Source: Porphyra umbilicalis (Eukaryota; Rhodophyta; Bangiophyceae; Bangiales; Bangiaceae). Taken from it: 64,000 nt of DNA. The first letter of the stretch is position 1, and every line of letters begins with the position of its first letter. Below are positions 10,809-21,016 of this stretch, one piece after another. The position numbers and the translations under genes were made by a program. The notes under the pieces were generated by a model. That model worked only from the letters and a program-made list of their open reading frames with translations, was not told the DNA's origin and did no database searches. The stretch covers positions 372,001 to 436,000 of the forward strand of contig KV918788.1 in the NCBI GenBank assembly GCA_002049455.2, written 5' to 3'.

Positions 10809-13800
10809 GAAGGGACGGTAGAGGGACGGCCAAACGGGGGGGGAGGGGAGGGAGCCGCAAGGGACGGACGACACCGCGAGCGACACCGTCGGGCGCGTCA
10901 CGGGGGCTCGGCCCGGCTGCCGATGCATCGATGACGCGCGCGGTGTCGTCGGCCGTCGCGCGCGGGTGGCCGAGGCGGCAAGGCATGGTCTCTGGATGCG
11001 CGGACCGGCAACAGCAGACACGGCTCTAACCTCGAGATTTTCGATCTAGTAGCACCGCTACGATTGCGAATAAGAAAACTGTCGGGCCTTACTTCTCGTG
11101 CGAGTCTCAAGTCCAAGGTTCGGACCTGTGGTGTCGTTTGAATTGCATTGTCCCGCTGCTGGCCCAGGAGTTCGTCGTCCCACGCCTTCCCTGACACGAT
11201 ACGTTCCCGCTGCGGGAGCGTCCGCCTCCGCGACCCCAGCGACCCCAGCGACGAAGGCCCACGCACCATGCACGTAGGATAATCGGATACTGAGACGAAT
11301 TCCTGTCCAGTCGTTACAACTCGAAAATTGTAACGACTGGCTACCACGGCTTCCTCAGGACGGCTCTCAGCCATCCTTGTAACGATTGGATATGCGTGCT
11401 CCACGTGCATTCACTCTGATCCACCAGTTATCCGCGTCCCACGACACATTGATATATTTAAGCCATTCCAAAGCTGGCTCCGATTTCAACCCCTCTTCAG
11501 TGCATGTGTAGCGCATGTCCTTGATTATCTGCGAGATTTTCATATGGGATTTTATGACTTCCGCCCTTGGTACCTAAAGGCATCAGTACGAACCCCAGAT
11601 GAGTTCTAAGGAACTAATACTCTCTGGCGATTCAGGCCCCAGGGCATCACGCCCTCAGGGTGCCCCCCCCAGCGGTGTGCGGCCGAACAGCCTCGTCAAT
11701 AAAACACTTCTCCCGGCCTCGTCCCATTTCTATGCTCACCCACATCCCTTTCCCACCGACGGCGCAATTCCAAGGACACTCGTGATGTGTCTGTGCTTGT
11801 TGAAAACGCCGCGATTAAACCCCGGCGTTGCGCACGCTACCTTGCATCGAAGGTTTCGACACTGTGCATCTCTTTTCTGTATACTGCGCGCACGTTCGTG
11901 TATCCAGTTTGCACCACCCCACCACGAGAAAAGTGAACATTCTATGGTGTACGATCAACAGGTACCAACGCAGAAATCGCGCCGTGCCGCCAGTCCGCGC
12001 TTCATCATGCCCCCAGTCCACGCTTGTCTGCGAGGCCGCCGTGTTCGGAACAGTCATAGTTAAGACAATCCGTAGCATTTAGGGTGACTGAACAATAGTT
12101 TATTCGTGGTCCAGAGGGCGCATGACAAATACGTAATTCTAATACTTTCTTGGTTCTGGGCCGATGCTGTCATCGCCGCTGTCAGGGTGGGTGAAACGTC
12201 TCGCATGTCGGCCCGTGTGGCCATATTGTTGGTATATCGGTAAATTTGATCGGTGAGGGTCTCGGTATCCCGATCAATAGTCGGTATCGTCCATTTTCTC
12301 AATGGTCGGTACAGGTCTGTAAGGTAATAATATTCGTATTTAATCCTGGGAGAGCTCGACCGACGCCACACACCGGGCGAGGCACTCACCGGTCCCATTA
12401 GTCGCCGACCAGATAGACCAGCAAAACAGCCACGATGCAATATTGATCGCACAAGACACCCGCGTCTAGTATGCAGGCCCTCCTGCTTCAGTCCAGCTCG
12501 CCTCCTCTGCCCAAGCAAGCGTGTCCTCTGCCCTGTCAAAAGATGCCTGGGTATCCCCAAGAGGTAGTGTTGCGGCTGCGGAACTTCCGCGCCACCAAGT
12601 TTCCTTTGCGTCATAATGTTGGTAGCAGAGTGGGCGAGCGGTTTGTTGTCGATGTATGTGCCTTGATGTGTGGGGAATGTATGGCGCGCTGTGGTACGCA
12701 GGAGTATTATTGGTGGGGAGGCGAAGGGATGGATCCGAGCTTGCCCAGGTCAGACACAGTCGAGGCCGTGGTGCTACTTGGGTTGAGTGCAGAGGCGGGA
12801 GGTTGGTATGGTCGGGGTCATGCGGTGGTCGTTGCACTGTGTGGATGAGGGTGCGGACGCGAGTGTGGCTCTAACCACATATGCCACAAAATCGGAAATT
12901 TTATGAATCGTGAGACTACCGAGATATCGGTACAAAATCGATAAATCAGTATTCCGATTGGGAAAGAGCATTCATCGCAATGTTCGGTAAATGCCAACCT
13001 TAGTGGCCACGCCCTGACGGTCCAGAAACACAGAGCGACGGGACAGCTACGCATCGCGCGTCTGAGATGAGAACGTCCGCGAGATGCCATTGGCAACACG
13101 CCAGGTCTGACGTCATACTGTCATGTGAACTTTCATCCACCTCATCCAGCCTGATACTGTGCATTCTATTCCGCGTATTTTGCAAACGACTTCGGCAAAT
13201 GAAGTATTATACCTTTGCGACATTAGGAATGTAACCCCCGCATCCTCATCTAAGAAAGACAGACGTTTCTAACTAAACTCCTAACGCATCAGCCGATGAA
13301 AGACGGTATGAAAATAAAAGAAGACAACAGTGACCAACTCCGTAAGAGAGGCTCACAAATAAAAGCGCTACTGATCCGTGTTCTCCACAACCCAGCTTAG
13401 TACCAGTCGCCAAAAATTGGAACGTGATCGGCCGGTAGGAAGAGCATGAGAGGAAAAGTTGCGAGCCCACTCACTGGCATAGAGTTACTGTGCAAGTGTG
13501 CGAAAGATTTTCTCCATTTGCAGGCTCCAGTGAGGTGCCCAGAGCCCCTATTTCGAATTGTGAAATAATTCGCCGGATAGTGAAGTGGCCCCCACCCTTC
13601 TCTCTCGGTCGAATTCAAATGCTGAATAACGCTACGTGCATGAAACATGGGCCGCGACGAACACATCACCGTTTTCGCAACGGCGCCCGCCAGCCACACC
13701 GCCGGGCGGTGCGTCTCGATTTCAGTGCCCTCCAACGCCGCGCGTGCGACGGGGGACCGCCTATGGGGCTTGCATGACAGTTCACTGTTACGATATGGGT

Positions 13801-14268
13801 GCGTGGTGGCCTGGATGACGGCGCCGCAAAGAGGGACCCGCGGTGTGGCCACCGCGCACACGGCGGGGATTCATCGGCGCGGGCACTGACGAAGTGGCCG
13901 TTGGTTGCACACGGCGGGCGGTGATCGGCCTTGCCGCCCGGTGCGCCGTGACCGTGGCGTCGCTGTGCCCCTCGCGTTTGCGTTGCCTCGCCGATGCCGT
14001 TGCCGCGCCTGGGTGGAGCCACGCTGCGAGGCCGCCAGTGACGGACCGCTGTTTGCTTGCGGGGCAGAGCCCGTCGCCCTCGGTCGCTCGCGTGGCGCAC
14101 CCGGCGTTCCCTCTTTTTCTTTTCTTGTCTCACGTCCGACGGGTCGGCCCCCCTGCTCTATCTTCAGGGACAGCTCCGGCCGCGGGTACACACCTCGACC
14201 ACCTCCCTCTTCCCCGCACCCCCCCCGACACGCCGCACGACGTCATTGCCGCCACGGGTCGGCGCGCT
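10809..14268. other. Intergenic region, 3.5 kb
   Basis: No gene could be supported. The region is more AT-rich than the flanking genes and holds the TTGTAACGAYTGG palindrome at 11,307-11,340 with a third half-site at 11,377, plus degenerate TCGGTA/TATCGG repeats around 12,225-12,330 and 12,880-12,960. It separates two divergently transcribed genes and must include both promoters. Confidence 0.5.
11307..11389. promoter_or_regulatory. Palindrome CCAGTCGTTACAA / TTGTAACGACTGG plus a third half-site
   Basis: Perfect 13-bp arms (11,307-11,319 and 11,328-11,340) flank an 8-nt spacer. A third copy, TTGTAACGATTGG, lies at 11,377-11,389. The spacing and perfection suggest a dimeric protein-binding site upstream of the gene at 10,808 (-). 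The function is inferred only. Confidence 0.5.
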
Positions 14269-14659
14269 ATGGCGGTTCATCCCGCCCCCTCGCCGGCGCC
14301 CCGCCGGCGCCGCTGGTGGGTCCCCCCGCTGCTCGGTTGCACCCTGCTCGCGGCCGCCCTCGTGCCCGTCTCCGTCGTCCGCACCGTCTTCCCGGCGGGC
14401 GTCGACCCGTCGGCCGCCGCGTCGCGGCGGGTGGCGCCGCTGGCAACGGCGGCGGCGGCGGCGCCGCCGTCGCCGCCGGCAGCCTCGGCGGGGGGCGTGC
14501 ACGCCCGCGGGGCGGCACCACCGCCGCCGCGGCGGTCGCCGCCGCGGGCGCCCGTGCCGCGCCGCCACCCGCCGCCGGCGTCGGCGCGGCCGCGCCGTGC
14601 CGCGCCGCCGGCGGCGGACCCGTCGCCGCGGGTGCCCCGCGGCCACGGCGGGGCGCCCG

Positions 14660-14696
<37 letters not shown>

Positions 14697-16512
14697 GCCG
14701 TCAACGCCGACCACCCGCCGCCGCAGCGACGGCCGCGGCGCGGCCGACGCGGCGGCCGCCGCCGACGCGGCGGGCGCGTCGACGCGGCGGTGGCCGCCGC
14801 GGTCGTCGGGGTCGGCGGCGGGCGGGACCCCCCGACGGCCGCCCTGGGGCTCCCCCCCCCGCTGCGCGGGGCCCCCCCGGCTCGCGGTACCGGCGGCTCA
14901 TGGCGCGTCGGCGGTCCGAGGTGGCGACCGACGGTGCGACGGCGACGGAATTCTACCTCGCCGAGTGCCTCGTCGTTAAGCGCGGCGGCGCCGCCCTCCG
15001 CGAACACATTGTGCGCAACAGCCTCGCGGGCGTCGACGCCTTTTTCGTCTATGACGACAATGAGCCCGCCGCCGGCAACCGCAGCGGCGGCAGCGGCGAC
15101 GGCGGGGGCGGCGGGGAGGATTTGGCCCGCCTCCTCGCCCCGTTTGGCAACGCCGTCACCCTCCGCCGCGCGGTGCCGCGCCGCGTCAGCGCCGCGCCCG
15201 TGACGGACCACCCGCAGGTGCAGCGGCGGTGCTTTTACGACTGCGTCGTGGCGCACGGGCACCGGGCGACGTGGATGGCGCTCCTCGATTCCGACGAGTT
15301 TTTCGAGGCCGCCGCCCCGACCGAGTGGGCGGCCAACGCGACCGCCTTTGCGCACACCCCCTTCCTCCGCCCGTCGCTGCGGCGGCTCCAAGGCGCGACG
15401 CCCCTCGTGCCCGTGCGCTGGTCGACGGCGCTGACGAGCGGGCGGCTGCTGCCGCCGCCTCCGGGGGGGGGGCACACCCTCGCCTCCTACCACCCGACGA
15501 CGTGTGCGGTGCGGGGGAACCCGCGCGAGTTGGCCGACTGGAAGAGGTACGTTTGGGCGCCGACCCGCCGGGGGGCGGGGGGTGTGGCGGCGGGACCGTG
15601 GCCCGCTGCGGCGGGCGTCGTGCGACGCGCCCACGATCGTGGGGGCGGGGGAGCGCGCGACTGACCGCCATTGATCCGCCTCGGTTGCGGCCCCGCGCGC
15701 GTTTGGGTTGTTGTGCCGTTGCTCGTGTCTGTGCTTGCCGGCCGCGCAGCATCTTCCAGCCGGCCGCCCTCGACATGCGGCCCGGCAGCGCCAACCACGT
15801 GGCCTTTTTCGTGCACGGCGCGACCGACGTGCGGCACCCGACCAACCGCTCCGCCGTTGCCGGCACGGCGGTGCGGGCGGCCTTCCTCCCCCCCTGGGAC
15901 CGCCTCACCGCCCTCAACGAGTCGGCGATGCGGCCGCCGCGGGGCCCCGACCACGTGGTCGTCCACTACTGGTCGCGGGACTTGCTCAGCTACGCGCGCA
16001 AGATGGCGCGCGGGCGCCCAAACGACGGGCGGGGCGTCGGGGGCCCCCGCTCCCTCCGCACCCTCCTCCGCCGCGAGGCCGCGTGCGCCGCGGGGGGGGC
16101 CGCCGCCCCGTCCCCGTCGGCGGCGGCGCGCCACGCAACCGTCGCCGCCTACTTGGCCGACCTGCCGCCCGTGGCCGAGGGCGGCGGCGCGCCGCCGCCG
16201 GCGGCGACGCGGTCGGGGGGCGGCGCCGGCGGCGGCGCCGGCGCGCGCGCCGGCGGCGCCGGTGCGCCCGCCCCCGTCGACGGCGACGCCGAGGTGCCGG
16301 CGGCGCTCGGGCGCACCGACGGGGCCAAGGGGGCGGAGCTCGGGCGGCGGCTGCTGGCGGGCCAAACGCTCGCCGCCGACACCATGTGCGCGCGGGGCGT
16401 GGTGGCCATGTGCACGCCGCCGGGTGGGCGGGGCAAGTACCCGTGGCCGTGGGCGCGGTGGCTCGCCGACCCGTCGCTGCGCGCGGGGGAGGCGCTGTGG
16501 AAGCGCATTTGA
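14269..16512 (+). CDS. GT92 (DUF23) glycosyltransferase, type II membrane protein, two exons
   Basis: A family-92 glycosyltransferase, presumably Golgi-located. The ATG at 14269 opens a short cytosolic stretch and a signal anchor (WVPPLLGCTLLAAALVPVSV). A long Ala/Pro/Arg-rich stem follows. The catalytic domain starts near 14,950 with AECLVVKRG, then FFVYDDN, a DxD-type LLDSDEF, and CAVRGNP. The intron 15547-15749 (GTACGT...CGCGCAG) splits an AGC codon in frame. Exon 2 (15750-16512) carries SANHVAFFVHG and the diagnostic HYWSRDLLSYARKMARG. The N-terminal anchor and the catalytic domain are in different frames. The change probably happens at the C runs at 14,828-14,878, so this is either an error or a broken allele. 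The acceptor sugar is unknown. Confidence 0.8.
15547..15749 (+). other. Intron of the GT92 gene
   Basis: The donor GTACGT at 15547 and acceptor CGCGCAG ending at 15749 join the two conserved GT92 blocks in frame. Confidence 0.8.
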
Positions 16513-16648
16513 GGCGCCCCCGCACCGGGGGGGGGGCACCGCCGCCCCGCGCGGGTCCGCGCAGGGGGCCCCCCCGCGGGGCCACGCCGGTCGCGCATCG
16601 GCGGCATTCTCCCCCCCCCCCCCCCCCCCCCGCCCCCCGCCCCCCCCC

Positions 16649-18212
16649 TCACAACTCCAACGTGCTCGAGGTGTCCCCGTCGCTGGTGGCCCAGCCGCCC
16701 CCCCACGCCGCCACCGCGTCGGCGCCAAAGCCCGCCCCCCCGACCCAGTCCCCCGTCACCGCGTCGACGCCCGCGTCCCCGCGCCCGCCGCGCCCGTCGT
16801 CGCGCCACGCGCCTCCTCCCCCCCCCCGACGGTGGGGGCCTCCCCCACCCCCCCCTCCTCGCGGCGGCCGCCACTGCCGCCGCTCGACGAGCTGCCGTCC
16901 CGCTCGTGGGGCGGCCGCCGCGCGCCCCGCCGCCGCCGCCATCGCTCGCCGCCACCGCCGCCGCCGCCGCCGCCGCCCCGCCCCCCCGACGGCGCGTAGC
17001 GGAAGCGGGGGAGCCCCGCCACGCCCGCGGCGAGGAGGACGAGCTCGGGGTTGCCCCCGCCGGCAGACGCCGACCCACGGGCGGCGGGGACGACGCCGAG
17101 GGCGGCGCCGAGCAGCGGCGCGCGGAGCGCCACAGAAAAGTGCACGACGGGTTTGACGCGCGGCGACGGCGGCGGCGGCGCCGCCGCCGCGCTCCGCGGG
17201 GCGCCCGCCGCCCCCCCGCCGTCGGCGTGCAGCCCGCACGTCCCGTCGTCCGTGTCCGTGTCGCCGCCGCTGGCACCGTCCCAGCGCAGGGGCGGCGCCG
17301 CCGCCGGCAGCGGCACGTAGACGCCCGACGCGGCGGCGGCGGTGGCGCGGGGCGTGACGCGCCCGCCTGCGGGCGGCCGGGGGGTTGGCGGCGTCGAGCC
17401 GCCGCTGCCCCCCCAGCCCGCCGGGCGGGTGCCCCAGCCGAGGACGGCCACCCGCCCGTCCTCGGCGGCAACGGCGGCGAGGCTGCCGCCGTCGCCGAGC
17501 GCCACGGCGGTGATGGGGGAGGCGGCGACGGCGGCGGTGGCGACGGCCGCCCGCCGCCGGACGGCGTGGAGCGTCACCGTGCCGCCCGTGGTGCCGGCGA
17601 GCACCAGCCCGTCGGGCGTCACGGCGAGCGCCGAGACGGCCTCGTCGGCCGCCGCCGTGGCCGCGGCGGCGACGGACGTTGGGGTGCTGCTGCCACCGCC
17701 GCCGCCGCCGCCGCCGCCACCGCCACCGCCGCCCATGGCACCCAGGGGCGCGCCCCACGGGGCAGCGGACGCCGCCGCCGCAACCGAGTAGACCAGCCGC
17801 ACGTCGTAGGCGCCAAACGGGTCGGCCGGCGACCGCGGGGGCGGCGGCACGTGCCCCCCCCCGCCGCTGCCATCCACCGCCGCCGCCGCCGCCACCGCCG
17901 TCGCCGTTGCCGCCGTCGGGGCGTCCTCCCCCTCCCCCTCCATCGCCGGGGTGATGCGCCACACGGCGAGGCGGCCGCCCTCGTCGGCGCCCGCCAGGAG
18001 CTCCCCGCAGCCGCTCAGCGCCGTCACGGGCGAGCCGCCGAGGTGGCCGAGCGCGAGCACCCGCCGAAAGGCCCCGTCGGCGGCAACGGCCACCCCGTGC
18101 ACGGTGCCGGCGCTGGTGCCGAGGAAGAGCAGCGGGCCACCGGGGCCGGCGCCGGCCGTGGCAATGCCCCGCGCAAAGAGCGGGGGGGGAGGGACGGCGT
18201 CGCTAGCACCAC

Positions 18213-18302
<90 letters not shown>

Positions 18303-19114
18303 CGGTGCCACCACCGGTGCTTGCCCCCGCGGGGGGCCTGCTTTCGCCACGACAACCGCCGCCGCCGCCGCCGCCCGCCTCTTGGCCGCCGTCTGTCACG
18401 GGGCTGCCGCCGCCCCCCCCCCCTCCGCGCGGCTAAAGAGGGAGCCCAACCACCGCGACGCGGACGGCGCCAACCCCGACCCCCCCCGGCGGTCGGCGCG
18501 CCCGCTGCGGCGGCGGCGGACCCGCCCCCCCTCTGCGGTCTTGCCGCCCCCCCATCCCCCGACTTGCCGTCTGCCCCCCCACCCCCCGCCTCTGCCGCCG
18601 CCGCCTCGGCCGCGGCGGCCGCCAAGCCCATCCGAAAGACGCGGCTGCCGCTCCCCCGACACACGTTCCACACTTGGACGTCCCCCCCGCCCTTGCCCGG
18701 CTCGCCCGACGTGGCGACGACGAGGAGCGGCCGCGGGTGGCGGCCGACGGCGCCGACCCACCAGCCAACGTCGGTCACGGGCGGGCCGCCCTGCGGCAGC
18801 GCGAGCGCCGTATCCACGCCCGCGGTGGGGGCGGCGGCGTCCGCGCCAACCTCCCACCCGCCAGCGCCAAAGGCGAGGAGCTCGTCCTCAAACGCAGCCG
18901 CGTCACTGGCGTCGGGCGGCTCGGCGGCGGCGGCCGCCGCCGCCGCCACCCCGGCCCCATTGGGCGCATCGGGCGGACGCCGGACGATGCGGACGCCGCC
19001 GCCGCCGGTGGCATAGGCGTAGCGGCCGTCGCCGTCGGCAGCAAGCGCAGAGGAAGACCAGTTGGCGGAGGACGTGGCAAAGGTGGGGATGGGCGGCGCC
19101 CGCGCCCACGGCAT
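16649..19114 (-). CDS. WDR54-like WD40-repeat protein (frame broken at homopolymers)
   Basis: A beta-propeller protein resembling WDR54. The ATG at 19114 starts MPWARAPPIP. Blade segments include VTDVGWWVGAVGRHPRPLLV, LFARGIATAG...GTSAGTVHGVAV, VTALSGCGELLAGADEGGRLAVW, VSALAVTPDGLVLAGTTGGTVTLH and ITAVALGDGGSLAAVAAEDGRVAVLGW. The order and wording of FARGIA, VTAL and GGRLAVW follow WDR54. The tail reads to a stop at 16649 (DGDTSSTLEL). A (GGC)n tract encodes about 27 glycines around 18,222-18,302. The frame shifts at C/G runs near 18,412-18,424 and about 16,820. The gene is convergent with the GT92 gene, about 137 bp away. WDR54 is a poorly characterised scaffold; the role here is unknown. 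Confidence 0.7.
18204..18303. repeat. (CCG)n / poly-glycine trinucleotide repeat
   Basis: About 27 uninterrupted CCG triplets, plus imperfect flanks, encode poly-Gly on the minus strand within the WDR54-like gene, between the N-terminal blade and the rest of the propeller. Confidence 0.9.
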
Positions 19115-20171
19115 GGCGCGTCGACGGAGCGGCGCGCGACGGACGGGCAAGGGTGGCGGGCGCGTGGCGCGTGTTGCCCAACCGACCGATCCGTCGAGGG
19201 GCCCGTCCAGTAAAGGCAGCTTGCACACCACGAGTGGTGTCGGGAACAAGGGGCCGAGCGGCGGGGAGTGCAGAGCACTGCCCACCCTGTGCCAACTTCC
19301 CGCCCCGCCACCGGCCGGCCGACGCGGTCGGGCCGTCACCGGCCGCGGCCGACCGGTCGGTCGGCGGCGGCGCCTCGAGGCAGCGGCCGCACGTGGATTG
19401 CCGTCATTGCTCCAGCGCAAGGGGGAGGGCAGGTGGGTCAAGCGGCGCGCCGACGCGGGCCAAGTCATCGCCGCGGCCCGCGGTCGGCGCGACCGACAGC
19501 TGTCGGGCGCGGCACAGCCGCGGGCGGCCGCCCGCGGGTGTGTGCGTCCGACCAGTGGCGGTCGCGGCGGTCGTGGTTGCTTCGCTGCCGCACTCGTGGA
19601 CTGTGGCAACACTCAAACTACTCAATCACATGGTCCGCATCCATTACATCGTCATGTGCCCCCATCTGCCATCATGGTCCCATTTACAGCGCTTCACGGC
19701 CACGAGGATGTCAGACCCCTTTCGCAGTTCCTTTGGTCGAATGCGCCGACAGTACAGCGCCGTGGTCACCCAGCGCGGCTTCCTTACAGCACCGCATCCG
19801 ACCATCGACAGTGGCGGGCCCACGTGCATCCCGATCTGCCGCATGCCCGGCCCGTATCTCCCCCCTGCGATTTCACCGCGGCCGCCACAATATTGGGCAG
19901 GGCCGCCGCCATATTGCGCGGGGCCCACAGTCGCTACAGGTGCCTACAGGGCAGTCCCAAGCGGACCCTGGCCGCATGGTTTATTACGGATACGAGCTTG
20001 GCCCGGCTGTCGGCTCCCCGCCACAGGCCGCTTCAGGGTCACTCTCCAATCAATCCACTGAGATACTACAAGGATATCGTGGGGTGGCGGTTCTGCGTCC
20101 TGTCGCGTGTTCAGTATTCTGACCAATGACCGCGCGCCTACACCCTTCGATTTTAGCGCCTGCGGCGCCCC
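19115..20171. other. Intergenic region between the WDR54-like gene and the KDZ element
   Basis: It holds the promoter side of the WDR54-like gene. A 33-nt sequence at 19,715-19,747 recurs inverted at 30,847-30,879. Open frames here have no recognisable domain. Confidence 0.45.
19715..19747 (+). repeat. 33-nt repeat, inverted partner at 30,847-30,879
   Basis: It begins ACCCCTTTCGCAGTTCC and matches the reverse complement of 30,847-30,879 at 32 of 33 positions. It lies outside the long inverted repeat of the KDZ element, 424 bp from it on this side and 140 bp on the other. It may mark older or true outer ends of the element. Confidence 0.7.
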
Positions 20172-20822
20172 GCCGATCAGGACAGTCGGCTGCAGTCCGG
20201 CTCTTTTGGGCGCCACCGTCGCCGATCGGCACCCCTCTGCACCCCCCCCGCACGCCCCAAGGGGGGGAATCTGGGCGGTCGCCCACCCGTCTGCCCGCCC
20301 GCACCAACCGCCACCCCTCTGCACCCCCCCGCCGGGGGGGGATCTGGGCGGTCGCGCACCCATCCGCCCGCGCCCGCACCGACCGCCACCCCTCTGCACC
20401 CCCCCCACGGGGGGGGATCTGGGCGGTCGCCCACCCGTCTGCACGCCCGCACCAACCGCCACCCCTCTGCACCCCCCCCCACGCGGGGGGATCTGGGCGG
20501 TCGCCCACCCGTCCGCCCGCCCGCGCCCGCCGCCGTCGTCGGCCCCGTCGTCGTCGTCCGCGCCGCCGCCGTCGGCGGTGCTCCGCCCCCGCCGGCACGT
20601 CCGCCGGCACCGCCGCTGCCGCCGCGCTGCATGGCGGTCGCCCCCGCTCTCCCCGCCCCCCACACGCCGTCGACCGCCGTGCTGTGTGCGTGGGTCCGCG
20701 GGGGTGCTCGGCCACCGTCGGCGCTCCTCCATCCCCGCCGGCACGCCCACCGGCGCGCCTACCGGCACCACGGCCGGCTCCCCCCGCCGCACCGCGGTCG
20801 CGCCCCCTTCCCCCCCCGGCAC
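20172..20822 (+). repeat. Left long inverted repeat of the KDZ element
   Basis: It starts GATCAGGACAGTCGGCTGCAG and is a close inverted copy of 30,065-30,706. It includes four tandem units of about 75 bp at 20,230-20,525, then a GC-rich unique part up to about 20,822. Confidence 0.8.
20230..20525 (+). repeat. Tandem repeat, 4 x about 75 bp, inside the left inverted repeat
   Basis: Units begin CACCCCTCTGCACC at 20,230, 20,312, 20,387 and 20,460. Each has a C run, a G run and then ATCTGGGCGGTCGC, so each can fold into a C/G hairpin. The same array occurs inverted at about 30,393-30,665. Confidence 0.85.
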
Positions 20823-21016
20823 CGCGCCATTTGCCGGCGCGCCGGGACCGTGCCGGTAATCGGTGATGGCATTTCTGTTGCTGCATCTCTTTTTTAGTCA
20901 CCCATCCCTGCTCGCCCCCCCACCCACCCACCTTCTCGGCTCTTCCCCTCTCGCAACGGCTGCGTTCGTGTGCATGTGGAGCATTGGAGGGAGTTTTTGT
21001 GGATGGACGGCTTGCC

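Noticed and set aside
16906-20061. A 1,051-codon plus-strand open frame
   Set aside because: It is antisense to the WDR54-like gene and consists of Ala/Arg/Pro-rich low-complexity sequence from the GC-rich shadow strand.
20107-20866. About 250-codon open frames across the left inverted repeat
   Set aside because: They are produced by the 75-bp tandem units and have no domain. The mirrored right arm gives the same artefact.
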